Shown: positions 14,962 to 24,361, counted from the first letter of the stretch. The stretch is DNA of 64,000 bases from Nereida sp965655635 (GCF_965655635.1 NZ_CBFHHE010000012.1:1-64000); one strand, 5' to 3'. Numbers and translations: made by a program. Notes: generated by a model not told the origin, from the sequence alone.

Positions 14962-17283
14962 TTAGTCTGCGGTCAGAAGAGGCGGCTTTTTACTACCAAT
15001 CTGCGCTTTTGCAGGCTCTTCGATGCGAATGTCCAACTCGCCTTTCTTGACGCCAACTTTCACGACGCCGCCTTTCAGCAGCTTACCAAACAGCAACTCT
15101 TCGGCGAGGGGCTTTTTGATGTGCTCTTGGATCACACGGCCCAGCGGACGCGCGCCCATCTTCTCGTCATAGCCTTTGTCGCCCAGCCATTCAGCCGCCG
15201 CCGGGGTCAGCTCAATCGTGACGTTGCGGTCCATCAGTTGTGCTTCAAGTTGTAGTACAAACTTCTCAACTACTTGGCTGATTACTTCTTTGCCAAGCGG
15301 CGCGAAGGCCACCACCGCATCAAGACGGTTGCGGAATTCAGGCGTGAACATCCGTTCGATTGCTGCGGTGTCCTCGCCCTCGCGGCGATCACGACCAAAG
15401 CCCATCGGCGCGCGGGCCTGATCTGACGCACCCGCGTTGGATGTCATGATCAAGATCACGTTGCGGAAGTCTGTCGCGCGGCCGTTGTGGTCAGTCAATT
15501 TGCCGTGGTCCATGACCTGTAGCAAAATGTTGAACACATCGGGGTGCGCTTTTTCGATCTCATCAAGCAGCAACACACAGTGCGGGTTTTGATCCACACC
15601 ATCTGTCAGCATGCCGCCCTGATCAAAGCCCACGTATCCGGGAGGCGCCCCGATAAGGCGGGAAATCGCGTGTTTCTCCATGTACTCAGACATGTCAAAG
15701 CGCAGCATCTCAACGCCTAGGGTATCTGCCAATTGGCGTGCAACTTCGGTTTTACCAACGCCCGTTGGGCCCGCAAAGAGGTAGTTACCAATGGGTTTTT
15801 CAGGCTCGCGCAGACCCGCACGGGCCAGTTTGATCGCCGAGGAAAGCGCCTCGATGGCTGGATCTTGGCCGAAGACAACACGTTTCAGCGATGTCTCGAG
15901 ATCTTTGAGCACTTCTGCGTCGTCTTTGCTGACGTTCTTTGGCGGAATGCGCGCGATCTTGGCCACAACGGCCTCAATCTCTTTGGCACCAATGGTTTTG
16001 CGCTTTTTGCTTTCCGCCAACAGGTGCTGTGCCGCACCCGCTTCATCAATCACGTCAATCGCTTTATCGGGCAGTTTGCGGTCATTAATATAGCGCGCAG
16101 ACAGCTCAACCGCTGATTTGATCGCCTCGGATGTGTATTTGATGGCGTGGTGATCCTCGAAGTATGGCTTGATGCCTTTTAGGATTTTGATCGCATCTTC
16201 CACACTTGGCTCGTTCACATCGATCTTCTGGAACCGGCGCAACAAAGCGCGGTCCTTTTCAAAGTGCTGACGGAACTCTTTGTAGGTGGTTGATCCCATG
16301 CAGCGCAATTTGCCGCCCGCAAGCGCAGGCTTCAGCAGGTTTGACGCATCCATCGCACCGCCCGAGGTCGCGCCCGCGCCGATAATTGTGTGGATTTCAT
16401 CGATAAACAGCACTGCGTCATCGTGATCTTCCAGCTCGCTCATCACGGCTTTCAGACGCTCTTCAAAGTCACCACGGTAGCGTGTGCCCGCAAGCAGCGC
16501 GCCCATATCAAGCGAATAGATAATCGTGTTTGACAACACATCGGGGGTCTCACCGCTGACAATCTTATAGGCCAAGCCCTCTGCAATGGCAGTTTTACCA
16601 ACGCCCGGATCGCCCACCAACAGCGGGTTGTTCTTGCGGCGGCGGCACAATACCTGAATGCATCGCTCAACTTCGTGGGCGCGTCCGATCAGCGGATCAA
16701 CATCGCCTTTGCGCGACTTCACGTTCAAATCTACACAGTATTTATCAAGCGCACTTTCTTTGGTGTCGCCATCTGTGACGCCTTGGGCTTCTTCTTCCAA
16801 ATCGGTCGAGCCTTTGGGACCGCGGTCCTCACCATAGGCAGGGTCTTTTGCAACGCCGTGTGCGATGAAGTTCACCGCGTCGTAGCGTGTCATGTCTTGC
16901 GCCTGCAGGAAGTAGGCGGCGTTGCTTTCGCGTTCTGCAAAAATCGCCACCAAAACATTGGCGCCTGTCACTTCGGTCCGGCCCGATGATTGCACATGGA
17001 TCGCTGCGCGCTGGATCACCCGCTGAAACGCGGCTGTCGGCACGGCCTCAGAACCTTCAACATCTGTGACAAGGGTCGACAGGTCGTCGTCAATAAAGTC
17101 GGTAAGCGTTTTGCTCAGCGCTTCGAGGTCCACACTGCACGCCTTCATGACCTTCGCAGCGTCCGGCTCGTCCACAAGTGCCAACAACAAGTGCTCAAGG
17201 GTGGCCAACTCGTGGTTGTTCGCGTTGGCCGTGGCCAGCGCCTGATGGATTGCTTGCTCAAGAGAGGTCGAAAATGATGGCAC
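14962..17283 (-). CDS. clpA: ATP-dependent Clp protease ATP-binding subunit ClpA
   Basis: The 773-residue AAA+ unfoldase has an N-domain (TSLEQAIHQALATAN, LEHLLLALVDEP), a first ATPase with GDPGVGKT at about 224-231 and LFIDEIHTIIGAG, and a second ATPase with GPTGVGKT and VLLLDEIEKAHPDVFN. A MGFG loop stands at the ClpP-docking IGL/IGF position, ahead of FTPEFRNRLD. It unfolds substrates for ClpP. GTG 17283 was chosen over an upstream frame start because AAAGGA precedes it and the protein then begins PSFSTSLEQ, as in other ClpA. No ClpS gene adjoins, unlike in many proteobacteria. The gene appears monocistronic. Confidence 0.96.
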   Translation of the reverse strand: MPSFSTSLEQAIHQALATANANNHELATLEHLLLALVDEPDAAKVMKACSVDLEALSKTLTDFIDDDLSTLVTDVEGSEAVPTAAFQRVIQRAAIHVQSSGRTEVTGANVLVAIFAERESNAAYFLQAQDMTRYDAVNFIAHGVAKDPAYGEDRGPKGSTDLEEEAQGVTDGDTKESALDKYCVDLNVKSRKGDVDPLIGRAHEVERCIQVLCRRRKNNPLLVGDPGVGKTAIAEGLAYKIVSGETPDVLSNTIIYSLDMGALLAGTRYRGDFEERLKAVMSELEDHDDAVLFIDEIHTIIGAGATSGGAMDASNLLKPALAGGKLRCMGSTTYKEFRQHFEKDRALLRRFQKIDVNEPSVEDAIKILKGIKPYFEDHHAIKYTSEAIKSAVELSARYINDRKLPDKAIDVIDEAGAAQHLLAESKKRKTIGAKEIEAVVAKIARIPPKNVSKDDAEVLKDLETSLKRVVFGQDPAIEALSSAIKLARAGLREPEKPIGNYLFAGPTGVGKTEVARQLADTLGVEMLRFDMSEYMEKHAISRLIGAPPGYVGFDQGGMLTDGVDQNPHCVLLLDEIEKAHPDVFNILLQVMDHGKLTDHNGRATDFRNVILIMTSNAGASDQARAPMGFGRDRREGEDTAAIERMFTPEFRNRLDAVVAFAPLGKEVISQVVEKFVLQLEAQLMDRNVTIELTPAAAEWLGDKGYDEKMGARPLGRVIQEHIKKPLAEELLFGKLLKGGVVKVGVKKGELDIRIEEPAKAQIGSKKPPLLTAD

Positions 17284-17530
17284 GTTCGTGTCCTTTCGGT
17301 CTTCTAGGGTCAGACTGGATACGTCGGGAATACGCGCACCCACATCTTGCCGTGGCCTAATACTGTTAAAGTTCGCTTGATTTTACGAACCTTCAAGGAG
17401 TTTCTTTCACTTTTCGCTCAGATTTCAGGAAATTTACTGAAATCGGCACGATTTGGCGGCAATTCGTCAGTCGGGCACAGCCCAAAGCAGTGCTCCGCGA
17501 AAAACCAAGCGGGTTAACGGGGTGGGGTGG

Positions 17531-18373
17531 TTAAAAGTTATCTTTGCGTTGGCGCACTTCTGCAAAGACGTCCGCCGCGGCTGCTCCATTCATATTTATG
17601 GCGCCAGCCAACACTTGCAAGTCCGCGCGCAGATATGGGTTGGTCTCTTTTTCCTCACTTAAACGTGATGGCACGGTGGGCAGCCCCTTGGCACGCTTTG
17701 CGCTGACCCGTTCAGCAAGGGCGTGCAGCGCTTCGTTTTTGGGCTCAATGGTCAGGGCAAAAGCCAGATTGGCTTGCGTATATTCATGGCCCGAACAAAC
17801 CCACGTATGATCTGGAAGTGCGCGCAGGCGTTGCATGCTGTCCCACATCTGCGCGGGCGTTCCTTCAAACAAACGTCCGCAGCCCGACGTCATTAAACTA
17901 TCGGCAGTAAAGACGCATTCAGCGTCCGGTGCGTGAATGGCGATATGCCCCACCGTGTGCCCCGGGACATCAATGATGTGACAGCGCGCGTCTGACAACA
18001 CTATCTCTGCACCGGCGTTAACGGTTATATCAAGCGGTGGCAGGCGGTGCGCATCAGCGGCGTTGCCCACTACTTTACTGCCAAAGGCGGCTACCAGCTC
18101 GGCCAGCCCTTCCACGTGATCGTTGTGGTGGTGTGTGATCACAATATGCTCAAGCCCCCACCCACGGTCGTTCAAAACGGTCATAATGGGCGCGGCTTCG
18201 GGCGCATCAATAAGCGTGGTGCTGCCAGTGGCGGCGTTGTGGATCAAAAACGCATAGTTATCATTGACGCGGAACACGCTTGGGTCGACCCGCGTGTGGA
18301 TCATCACAACCTCCAACGCGCCGCGTGTGGTGACATGAAAAGCGATTTCGTTGGATGGCTGGTTTTTGGTCAT
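17531..18373 (-). CDS. gloB: hydroxyacylglutathione hydrolase-like metallo-beta-lactamase protein
   Basis: The 280-residue protein belongs to the glyoxalase II branch: DNYAFLIHNAATG, the metal motif THHHNDH at 80-86, DVPGHTVGHIAIH, VFTADSLMTSGCGRLFEG, and the C-terminal SGHEYTQANLAFAL and TVPSRLSEEKETNPYLR typical of HAGH. It hydrolyses S-D-lactoylglutathione to lactate and glutathione. The N-terminus is about 25 residues longer than usual GloB; ATG 18304 (MIHTRVDP) would restore the normal length, but ATG 18373 has a better upstream purine tract. It is divergent from the methyltransferase-like gene with 84 bp between. Confidence 0.88.
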   Translation of the reverse strand: MTKNQPSNEIAFHVTTRGALEVVMIHTRVDPSVFRVNDNYAFLIHNAATGSTTLIDAPEAAPIMTVLNDRGWGLEHIVITHHHNDHVEGLAELVAAFGSKVVGNAADAHRLPPLDITVNAGAEIVLSDARCHIIDVPGHTVGHIAIHAPDAECVFTADSLMTSGCGRLFEGTPAQMWDSMQRLRALPDHTWVCSGHEYTQANLAFALTIEPKNEALHALAERVSAKRAKGLPTVPSRLSEEKETNPYLRADLQVLAGAINMNGAAAADVFAEVRQRKDNF

Positions 18374-18457
18374 AATATCTGTAACTCTCGCAGGTAGCTT
18401 ATTCGTGTGGGCAGGGCCGCTGGTCTGCCTAACGTATCTTTCAGAGGCCGCGCTGCA

Positions 18458-19204
18458 ATGCATTTAGACGTGCTTGATCTGAAAACCTTTTATTACCGCA
18501 GCCAGTTGGGGCGCGCGGCGCAGGCGGCTGTGCGTGGCAAGCTGCTGCAAATGTGGCCCGAGGCCAAACGTCAAACTGTTGTGGGTTTCGGCTTTGCGGT
18601 GCCTTTGCTGCGTCCGTATCTTGCGGATGCGCGCCGTGTGATTGGCCTGATGCCCGGTCCGCAGGGGGTGATGGCATGGCCTGCGGGTATGCCCAATGTG
18701 TCTGTGCTGTGTGATGAAACGGCGTGGCCCTTGGATACGGGCGTTGCTGATAAGCTGGTGATGATGCACGGGCTGGAAACATCTGAGCGCCCGTCCGAAT
18801 TGCTCTCAGAAGCGCACCGCGTTTTAGGGCCGGGGGGGCGGATGATCTTGGTGGTGCCCAATCGTGCGGGGCTTTGGTCGCGTCGTGACCGCACACCGTT
18901 CGGCTATGGGCGCCCCTACACGCTTGGCCAGCTTGAGGCGCAGGTGAAACAGCACGGCTTTGTACCAGAGCGTCACCTGACTACTCTCTACCAACCGCCA
19001 TCGGCAAAACGGGTCTGGCGCAAGACAGCGCCCGTGTTTGAGCGCATCGGAAGTCAGATGCCCGTGGGCATGGCAGGTGGGGCGATCATGTTGGAGGTCT
19101 CAAAGCAGGTTTATGCACCGCGCGGCACGGCGACAAAAGACAAAGTGAAATCGCGCCTCAAGGCGTTAGATGGAATCGCTCGACCCGTCCCGAAGCCCGT
19201 ATAA
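18458..19204 (+). CDS. class I SAM-dependent methyltransferase-like protein
   Basis: The 248-residue protein reads as a Rossmann-type methyltransferase: VVGFGFAVPLLRPYL at the SAM-binding region, MHGLETSERPSELLSEAHRVLGPGGRMILVVPNRAGLWSRRDRTPFG at the post-motif region, and a basic C-terminal tail. Motif I is degenerate (GFGFAVP instead of GxGxG), so SAM binding is less certain than the fold. In roseobacters this family commonly sits beside gloB, as here, and its substrate is unknown. ATG 18458 follows an AGAGG site. Roughly 295 bp separate it from atpH; that gap holds the candidate structured RNA described separately. Confidence 0.75.
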   Translation: MHLDVLDLKTFYYRSQLGRAAQAAVRGKLLQMWPEAKRQTVVGFGFAVPLLRPYLADARRVIGLMPGPQGVMAWPAGMPNVSVLCDETAWPLDTGVADKLVMMHGLETSERPSELLSEAHRVLGPGGRMILVVPNRAGLWSRRDRTPFGYGRPYTLGQLEAQVKQHGFVPERHLTTLYQPPSAKRVWRKTAPVFERIGSQMPVGMAGGAIMLEVSKQVYAPRGTATKDKVKSRLKALDGIARPVPKPV

Positions 19205-19357
19205 ACGACTTTGCGGCGTCGGATGCCGACAAATTCCGGCCTGAACTACCCAAAAACACCGATAAATCCGCTAAAATGTTAACGCGAACATTCGCCGCAG
19301 GGGCGCATTCTTTGGCTAAGTCATTGAAATATATTGATATTCTTGTTTTTCATTGAT

Positions 19358-19474
19358 CGCCGAGAGGTGTTGCGAGGTGTGAGAGGCTCTGCTATCCCCC
19401 GGTTGATCTCTGGGCGTACCACACGGTGCGCCATCAATCGCTGCCTGGGGTGTGGAGCTTCCACCGAATAGGCG
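19358..19474 (+). ncRNA. candidate structured RNA in front of the ATP synthase operon
   Basis: About 117 nt fold by eye into one long interrupted hairpin. The parts are: an apical 8-bp stem 19413-19420/19425-19432 with loop ACAC; a 7-bp stem 19401-19407/19433-19439; 4 bp 19397-19400/19447-19450; 6 bp 19387-19392/19452-19457; 4 bp 19383-19386/19458-19461; 4 bp 19376-19379/19462-19465; then an asymmetric internal loop and a closing 4-bp stem 19358-19361/19471-19474. The atpH ribosome binding site (GGAAGG, 19487-19492) follows. It lacks the SRP RNA apical motif and is shorter than 6S RNA. It may be a cis-acting leader of the atp mRNA or a separate small RNA; no frame in it looks coding. Confidence 0.45.
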
Positions 19475-19498
19475 GCCTAAGACATCGGAAGGGTGGAC

Positions 19499-20056
19499 GT
19501 GTCAGAACCAGCTTCGATCTCAATGGGTATTGCAGACCGCTATGCCACGGCAGTTTTTGAAATTGCCAAAGAGGGTAAGAAAGTTAAAGCACTCGAAACC
19601 GACCTTGCATCGCTGACAGATGCGCTGGCGGTAGACGACTTTAGCAACCTTATCTCCTCGCCCATGATCAGCCGCGAAGAGCAGGCAGGCGCCATTGTTG
19701 CCCTTGCCAAGAAAATGAAATTGTCTCCAACAGTGTCCAACACGTTGAACTTGATGGCCACTAAGCGCCGTTTGTTCGTGTTGCCACAATTGGTGACCCG
19801 CCTGCGCGAAATCATCGCGCAAGACAAAGGCGAAGTGACCGCCGAGGTTGTTACAGCGAAAGCTCTGACAAAGACCCAAGCGGACAAACTTGCGAAAACG
19901 CTGAAAGCCAGTGTTGGTAAGACTGTCACATTCAATGCGACCGTTGATGAAAGCCTCATCGGCGGTCTTGTCGTTAAAGTCGGCTCGAAGATGATCGACA
20001 CGTCGGTCAAATCCAAGCTCGATGCACTCCAAAACTCCATGAAAGAGGTCGGATAA
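19499..20056 (+). CDS. atpH: F1 ATP synthase subunit delta
   Basis: The 185-residue delta subunit (OSCP) begins SEPASISMGIADRYATAVFEIAKE, the standard N-terminal helix, and ends with the conserved LIGGLVVKVGSKMIDTSVKSKLDALQNSM. It forms the peripheral-stalk link between F1 and b/b'. GTG 19499 is preferred over GTG 19493 because GGAAGG ends six bases before it. This is the first gene of atpHAGDC; the stop TAA abuts the atpA start with no gap. The Fo genes are elsewhere, as is usual in Rhodobacterales. The candidate structured RNA ends 24 bp upstream. Confidence 0.95.
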   Translation: MSEPASISMGIADRYATAVFEIAKEGKKVKALETDLASLTDALAVDDFSNLISSPMISREEQAGAIVALAKKMKLSPTVSNTLNLMATKRRLFVLPQLVTRLREIIAQDKGEVTAEVVTAKALTKTQADKLAKTLKASVGKTVTFNATVDESLIGGLVVKVGSKMIDTSVKSKLDALQNSMKEVG

Positions 20057-21592
20057 ATGGGTATCCAAGCTGCAGAAATCTCTGCGATCCTGAAGGACCA
20101 GATCAAGAACTTTGGTCAAGAAGCAGAAGTGGCCGAAGTTGGCCGTGTTCTTTCCGTAGGTGACGGTATTGCCCGCGTCTATGGTCTGGACAACGTTCAA
20201 TCCGGTGAGATGGTTGAATTCCCAGGTAACATCATGGGGATGGCCCTGAACCTTGAAGCCGACAACGTTGGTGTTGTTATCTTCGGTTCTGACCGTGACA
20301 TTAAAGAAGGCGACATTGTTAAGCGCACAAAGTCCATCGTGGACGTGCCTGCTGGTGACGCACTGCTCGGCCGCGTTGTTGACGCGCTTGGCAACCCACT
20401 TGACGGCAAAGGCCCAATCAAAGGCTCCGAGCGCCGCGTTGCAGACGTAAAAGCGCCTGGCATTATCCCGCGTAAATCAGTTCACGAGCCAATGGCGACT
20501 GGTCTGAAATCTGTGGATGCGATGATCCCGATCGGCCGTGGCCAGCGTGAGCTGATCATTGGTGACCGTCAGACAGGTAAAACAGCCGTCGCTCTCGACG
20601 CTGTTCTTAACCAAAAAGTCTACAACGACGCCGCAAAAGACGACAGCGAGAAGCTTTTCTGCATCTACGTTGCTGTTGGCCAAAAGCGTTCAACAGTTGC
20701 TCAGCTTGTTAAGAAGCTCGAAGAAACTGGTGCGATCGAATATTCTATCGTTGTTGCGTCTACAGCGTCCGAGCCTGCTCCAATGCAGTTCCTCGCACCA
20801 TATGCTGCGACTGCGATGGCAGAATACTTCCGTGACAACGGCAAGCACGCGCTGATCATCTATGATGATTTGTCCAAGCAAGCTGTGTCATACCGTCAAA
20901 TGTCACTTCTTCTTCGTCGTCCACCAGGACGTGAAGCGTACCCAGGTGACGTTTTCTACCTTCACTCCCGTCTGCTTGAGCGTTCATGCAAATTGAACGA
21001 AGACAACGGTTCAGGTTCTTTGACGGCGCTGCCGATCATTGAAACCCAAGGTGGTGACGTTTCTGCGTTTATTCCAACCAACGTGATTTCCATCACCGAC
21101 GGTCAGATCTTCCTTGAAACAGACTTGTTCTTCCAAGGTATTCGCCCTGCGGTTAACACTGGTCTGTCCGTGTCTCGTGTTGGTTCAGCTGCGCAAACAA
21201 ACGCAATGAAATCAGTTGCTGGTCCGGTTAAACTCGAGCTTGCTCAGTACCGTGAAATGGCAGCCTTCGCACAGTTCGGTTCCGATCTGGATGCGGCCAC
21301 ACAGCAGTTGCTGAACCGTGGTGCACGCCTGACTGAGCTGATGAAGCAACCACAGTACGCACCTTTGACAAACGCCGAAATCGTCTGCGTCATCTTTGCA
21401 GGTACCAAAGGCTACCTCGACAAAGTCGCTGTCAAAGACGTTCCTCGTTACGAGGCAGGCCTTTTGGCTTACCTGCGCAGCGAAAAAGCTGACTTGCTAG
21501 ACTGGATCACAAAAGAAGATCCAAAAATCAAAGGTGAAGCTGCGGACAAAATCAGCGCCGCACTCGACGCTTACGCCGCTGACTTCGCTTAA
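20057..21592 (+). CDS. atpA: F1 ATP synthase subunit alpha
   Basis: The 511-residue alpha subunit carries the non-catalytic nucleotide site with Walker A GDRQTGKT at 169-176, the ALIIYDDLSKQAVSYRQMSLLLRRPPGREAYPGDVFYLHSRLLER signature region, and the arginine-finger segment near SVSRVGSAAQ. With three beta subunits it forms the hexamer of F1 in the cytoplasm, attached to the membrane Fo. Codon use is strongly biased to GTT, GCA and GGT type codons relative to neighbours, as expected of a highly expressed gene. It directly follows atpH (zero spacing) and precedes atpG by 14 bp with a GGAGA site. Confidence 0.98.
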   Translation: MGIQAAEISAILKDQIKNFGQEAEVAEVGRVLSVGDGIARVYGLDNVQSGEMVEFPGNIMGMALNLEADNVGVVIFGSDRDIKEGDIVKRTKSIVDVPAGDALLGRVVDALGNPLDGKGPIKGSERRVADVKAPGIIPRKSVHEPMATGLKSVDAMIPIGRGQRELIIGDRQTGKTAVALDAVLNQKVYNDAAKDDSEKLFCIYVAVGQKRSTVAQLVKKLEETGAIEYSIVVASTASEPAPMQFLAPYAATAMAEYFRDNGKHALIIYDDLSKQAVSYRQMSLLLRRPPGREAYPGDVFYLHSRLLERSCKLNEDNGSGSLTALPIIETQGGDVSAFIPTNVISITDGQIFLETDLFFQGIRPAVNTGLSVSRVGSAAQTNAMKSVAGPVKLELAQYREMAAFAQFGSDLDAATQQLLNRGARLTELMKQPQYAPLTNAEIVCVIFAGTKGYLDKVAVKDVPRYEAGLLAYLRSEKADLLDWITKEDPKIKGEAADKISAALDAYAADFA

Positions 21593-21606
21593 GGAGAGAC
21601 AAGGCA

Positions 21607-22485
21607 ATGCCAAGTCTTAAGGACCTTAAAAACAGGATCGAGTCGGTCAAATCGACCCGCAAGATCACAAAGGCTATGCAAATGGTGGCCGCCGCAAAAC
21701 TGCGGCGGGCCCAAGAAGCAGCCGAAGCTTCGCGCCCTTACACAGAACGGTTTAACGCCGTGATGGCTGGGCTCGCGGCATCCGTGGGTGGCTCTGATAG
21801 TGCGCCCAAGCTGCTGTCTGGCACCGGAAGCGATCAAACCCACCTGCTGGTGGTGATGACGGCTGAACGTGGCCTGTGCGGTGGGTTTAACGGCAACATC
21901 TCGAAACTGGCGCGCGGTCACGCACAAAAGCTGGTTGCTGAGGGCAAAACTGTCAAAATCCTGACCGTTGGTAAAAAAGGGCGTGACGCTCTGAAACGCG
22001 ATTTGAGTGATCATTTCGTGGGCCACGTTGACTTGTCTGAAGTCAAACGCGTGGGCTACGGCGATGCTCAAGGTGTTGCACAAGACATTCTGACACGCTT
22101 CGACGCGAGTGAGTTTGACGTTGCAACGATCTTTTTCGCGGAATTCCAAAACGTCGTCACACAAATCCCTACGGCGAAACAAATCATTCCTGCTTCTTTT
22201 GACACAGCGAATGAGGCGGGCGGCGATGCAACGCTCTATGACTACGAACCCTCAGAAGAAGCCATCTTGGCCGACCTTCTGCCTCGTGGTGTGGCAACTG
22301 CTATCTTCAGCGCTTTGCTGGAAAATGGCGCGTCAGAGCAAGGTGCGCGGATGTCCGCAATGGATAACGCAACCCGCAACGCCGGCGAGATGATCGACAA
22401 ACTGACCATTCAGTTCAACCGATCACGCCAAGCTGTGATTACCAATGAATTGATCGAAATTATTTCGGGCGCGGAAGCGCTCTAA
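21607..22485 (+). CDS. atpG: F1 ATP synthase subunit gamma
   Basis: The 292-residue gamma subunit has the N-terminal coiled-coil helix PSLKDLKNRIESVKSTRKITKAMQMVAAAKLRRAQEAAEA, the central MTAERGLCGGFNGNI signature, and the C-terminal helix SAMDNATRNAGEMIDKLTIQFNRSRQAVITNELIEIISGAEAL. These form the central rotor shaft of F1. Length and both ends match the family, so the gene is intact. It lies 14 bp after atpA and 18 bp before atpD, each with its own ribosome binding site, within atpHAGDC. Confidence 0.98.
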   Translation: MPSLKDLKNRIESVKSTRKITKAMQMVAAAKLRRAQEAAEASRPYTERFNAVMAGLAASVGGSDSAPKLLSGTGSDQTHLLVVMTAERGLCGGFNGNISKLARGHAQKLVAEGKTVKILTVGKKGRDALKRDLSDHFVGHVDLSEVKRVGYGDAQGVAQDILTRFDASEFDVATIFFAEFQNVVTQIPTAKQIIPASFDTANEAGGDATLYDYEPSEEAILADLLPRGVATAIFSALLENGASEQGARMSAMDNATRNAGEMIDKLTIQFNRSRQAVITNELIEIISGAEAL

Positions 22486-22503
22486 GAACCGGAGAATAGA
22501 CAC

Positions 22504-23928
22504 ATGGCAAATGCAAAAGGCAAAATCACGCAGGTGATTGGCGCCGTTGTCGACGTGCAGTTTGAGGACGCTCTTCCCCAGATCCTCAACGCGCTGGAAA
22601 CAGACAACAACGGCAAGACGCTGGTCCTCGAAGTGGCTCAGCACCTTGGTGAAAACACAGTGCGCACCATCGCGATGGACGCAACAGAAGGCCTCGTTCG
22701 TGGTCAGGCCGTTACCGACTCAGGTGCGTCCATTGTTGTGCCCGTAGGCGACGCAACACTTGGTCGCATCATGAACGTTGTGGGCGAGCCAATCGACGAA
22801 AAAGGCCCAATCGGCGCCTCTGAAACACGTTCCATCCACGCTGAAGCGCCCGAGTTCTCCGAGCAGTCAACAGCGTCGGAAATCCTCGTGACAGGCATCA
22901 AGGTCATCGACCTTTTGGCGCCATACTCCAAGGGTGGTAAAATTGGTCTGTTCGGCGGTGCGGGCGTTGGTAAAACAGTTCTCATCCAAGAGCTCATTAA
23001 CAACATCGCGAAAGTGCACTCTGGCTACTCCGTGTTTGCGGGTGTGGGCGAGCGTACACGTGAAGGTAACGACCTTTACTACGAATTCATCGAATCCGGC
23101 GTTATCAACGCAGACGACCTGACGAAGTCCAAAGTGGCCCTCGTTTACGGTCAGATGAACGAGCCTCCCGGTGCGCGTATGCGTGTTGCCCTGTCAGGTC
23201 TGACAATGGCCGAGCAGTTCCGTGACCAATCCGGTACAGACGTTCTGTTCTTCGTCGACAACATCTTCCGCTTCACACAAGCGGGTTCCGAGGTGTCTGC
23301 GCTTCTGGGCCGTATTCCTTCTGCGGTGGGTTATCAGCCAACACTCGCAACTGACATGGGTCAGATGCAGGAACGCATTACATCAACAAAATCAGGCTCA
23401 ATTACGTCTGTGCAAGCGATTTACGTGCCTGCGGATGACCTTACCGACCCTGCGCCGGCTACGTCATTTGCTCACCTTGATGCGACAACGGTTCTTAACC
23501 GCGCGATCTCGGAAAAAGGCATCTACCCAGCGGTTGACCCACTCGACTCGACATCACGTATTCTCGACCCTGCTGTTGTAGGCGAAGAGCACTACGCGGT
23601 TGCAGCCGAAGTGCAGCAAACCCTGCAACGCTACAAAGCGCTGCAAGACATCATCGCGATTCTCGGCATGGACGAGCTTTCCGAAGACGACAAACTGACT
23701 GTTGCACGTGCCCGTAAGATCGAGCGCTTCTTGTCACAGCCATTCGACGTTGCGGAAGTGTTCACCGGCTCACCCGGTGTTCAGGTGCCTCTCGAAGACA
23801 CAATCTCGTCGTTCAAAGCGGTTGTTGCCGGTGAATACGATCACTTGCCAGAAGGCGCCTTCTACATGGTTGGAGGCATCGACGAAGTGATCGCAAAAGC
23901 CGAAAAAATGGCAGCAGAGGCGGCCTAA
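22504..23928 (+). CDS. atpD: F1 ATP synthase subunit beta
   Basis: The 474-residue catalytic subunit has Walker A GGAGVGKT at 151-158, catalytic-glutamate segment GVGERTREGNDLY, the DELSEED-region sequence MDELSEDD (intact in a variant form), and the ALSGLTMAEQFRD and VDNIFRFTQAGSEVSALLGRIPSAVGYQPTL signatures. It makes ATP in the alpha3beta3 hexamer. The ribosome binding site before ATG 22504 is GGAGAATAGACAC. Codon use matches atpA, consistent with high expression. It is three bases from atpC, the last gene in the operon. Confidence 0.98.
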   Translation: MANAKGKITQVIGAVVDVQFEDALPQILNALETDNNGKTLVLEVAQHLGENTVRTIAMDATEGLVRGQAVTDSGASIVVPVGDATLGRIMNVVGEPIDEKGPIGASETRSIHAEAPEFSEQSTASEILVTGIKVIDLLAPYSKGGKIGLFGGAGVGKTVLIQELINNIAKVHSGYSVFAGVGERTREGNDLYYEFIESGVINADDLTKSKVALVYGQMNEPPGARMRVALSGLTMAEQFRDQSGTDVLFFVDNIFRFTQAGSEVSALLGRIPSAVGYQPTLATDMGQMQERITSTKSGSITSVQAIYVPADDLTDPAPATSFAHLDATTVLNRAISEKGIYPAVDPLDSTSRILDPAVVGEEHYAVAAEVQQTLQRYKALQDIIAILGMDELSEDDKLTVARARKIERFLSQPFDVAEVFTGSPGVQVPLEDTISSFKAVVAGEYDHLPEGAFYMVGGIDEVIAKAEKMAAEAA

Positions 23929-23931
23929 GAT

Positions 23932-24339
23932 ATGGCAGACACCATGCAATTCGACCTAGTCAGCCCCGAACGTCGCCTCGCGTCGTTCGGTGTGACCGAG
24001 GTCCAGATCCCAGGTGCGGATGGAGACATGACGGTTATGGCCGATCACGCCTCAACCATCACCTCTCTGCGCCCCGGTGTTCTGACAGCCACGGGTCCCG
24101 AAGGGACGCGCCAATACCTCGTGACTGGCGGTTTCGCCGAGATTTCACCCAACGGCACATCCGTGCTGGCGGAACGTGCGATCTTGCGTGAAGACGTCAC
24201 ACAAGCAGACATCGACGGCATGGTTGCAGACGCAACTGCGGCCCGCGACGCTGCTGGCCCGGATGCAACTGATGCTGCTGCCAAAACACTGGCAGACATC
24301 ATCGCAATGGGTGGCGAGATCGGCATCACGGCAAGCTGA
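23932..24339 (+). CDS. atpC: F1 ATP synthase subunit epsilon
   Basis: The 135-residue epsilon subunit has the N-terminal beta sandwich (MQFDLVSPERRLAS, IPGADGDMTVMADHASTITSLRPGV, YLVTGGFAEISPNGTSVLAERA) and an Ala-rich C-terminal helical part. It inhibits ATP hydrolysis and links gamma to the c-ring. The C-terminal part ends GGEIGITAS and is somewhat divergent, which is common in roseobacters. It starts three bases after atpD and is followed 22 bp later by a strong terminator that ends the operon. Confidence 0.96.
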   Translation: MADTMQFDLVSPERRLASFGVTEVQIPGADGDMTVMADHASTITSLRPGVLTATGPEGTRQYLVTGGFAEISPNGTSVLAERAILREDVTQADIDGMVADATAARDAAGPDATDAAAKTLADIIAMGGEIGITAS

Positions 24340-24361
24340 TCACACCGATGACAAAATGATC

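Noticed and set aside
19358..19474. SRP (4.5S) RNA or 6S RNA for the structured region before atpH
   Set aside because: The apical loop is ACAC and lacks the conserved SRP motif; the length (about 117 nt) and lack of the typical central bubble argue against 6S RNA.
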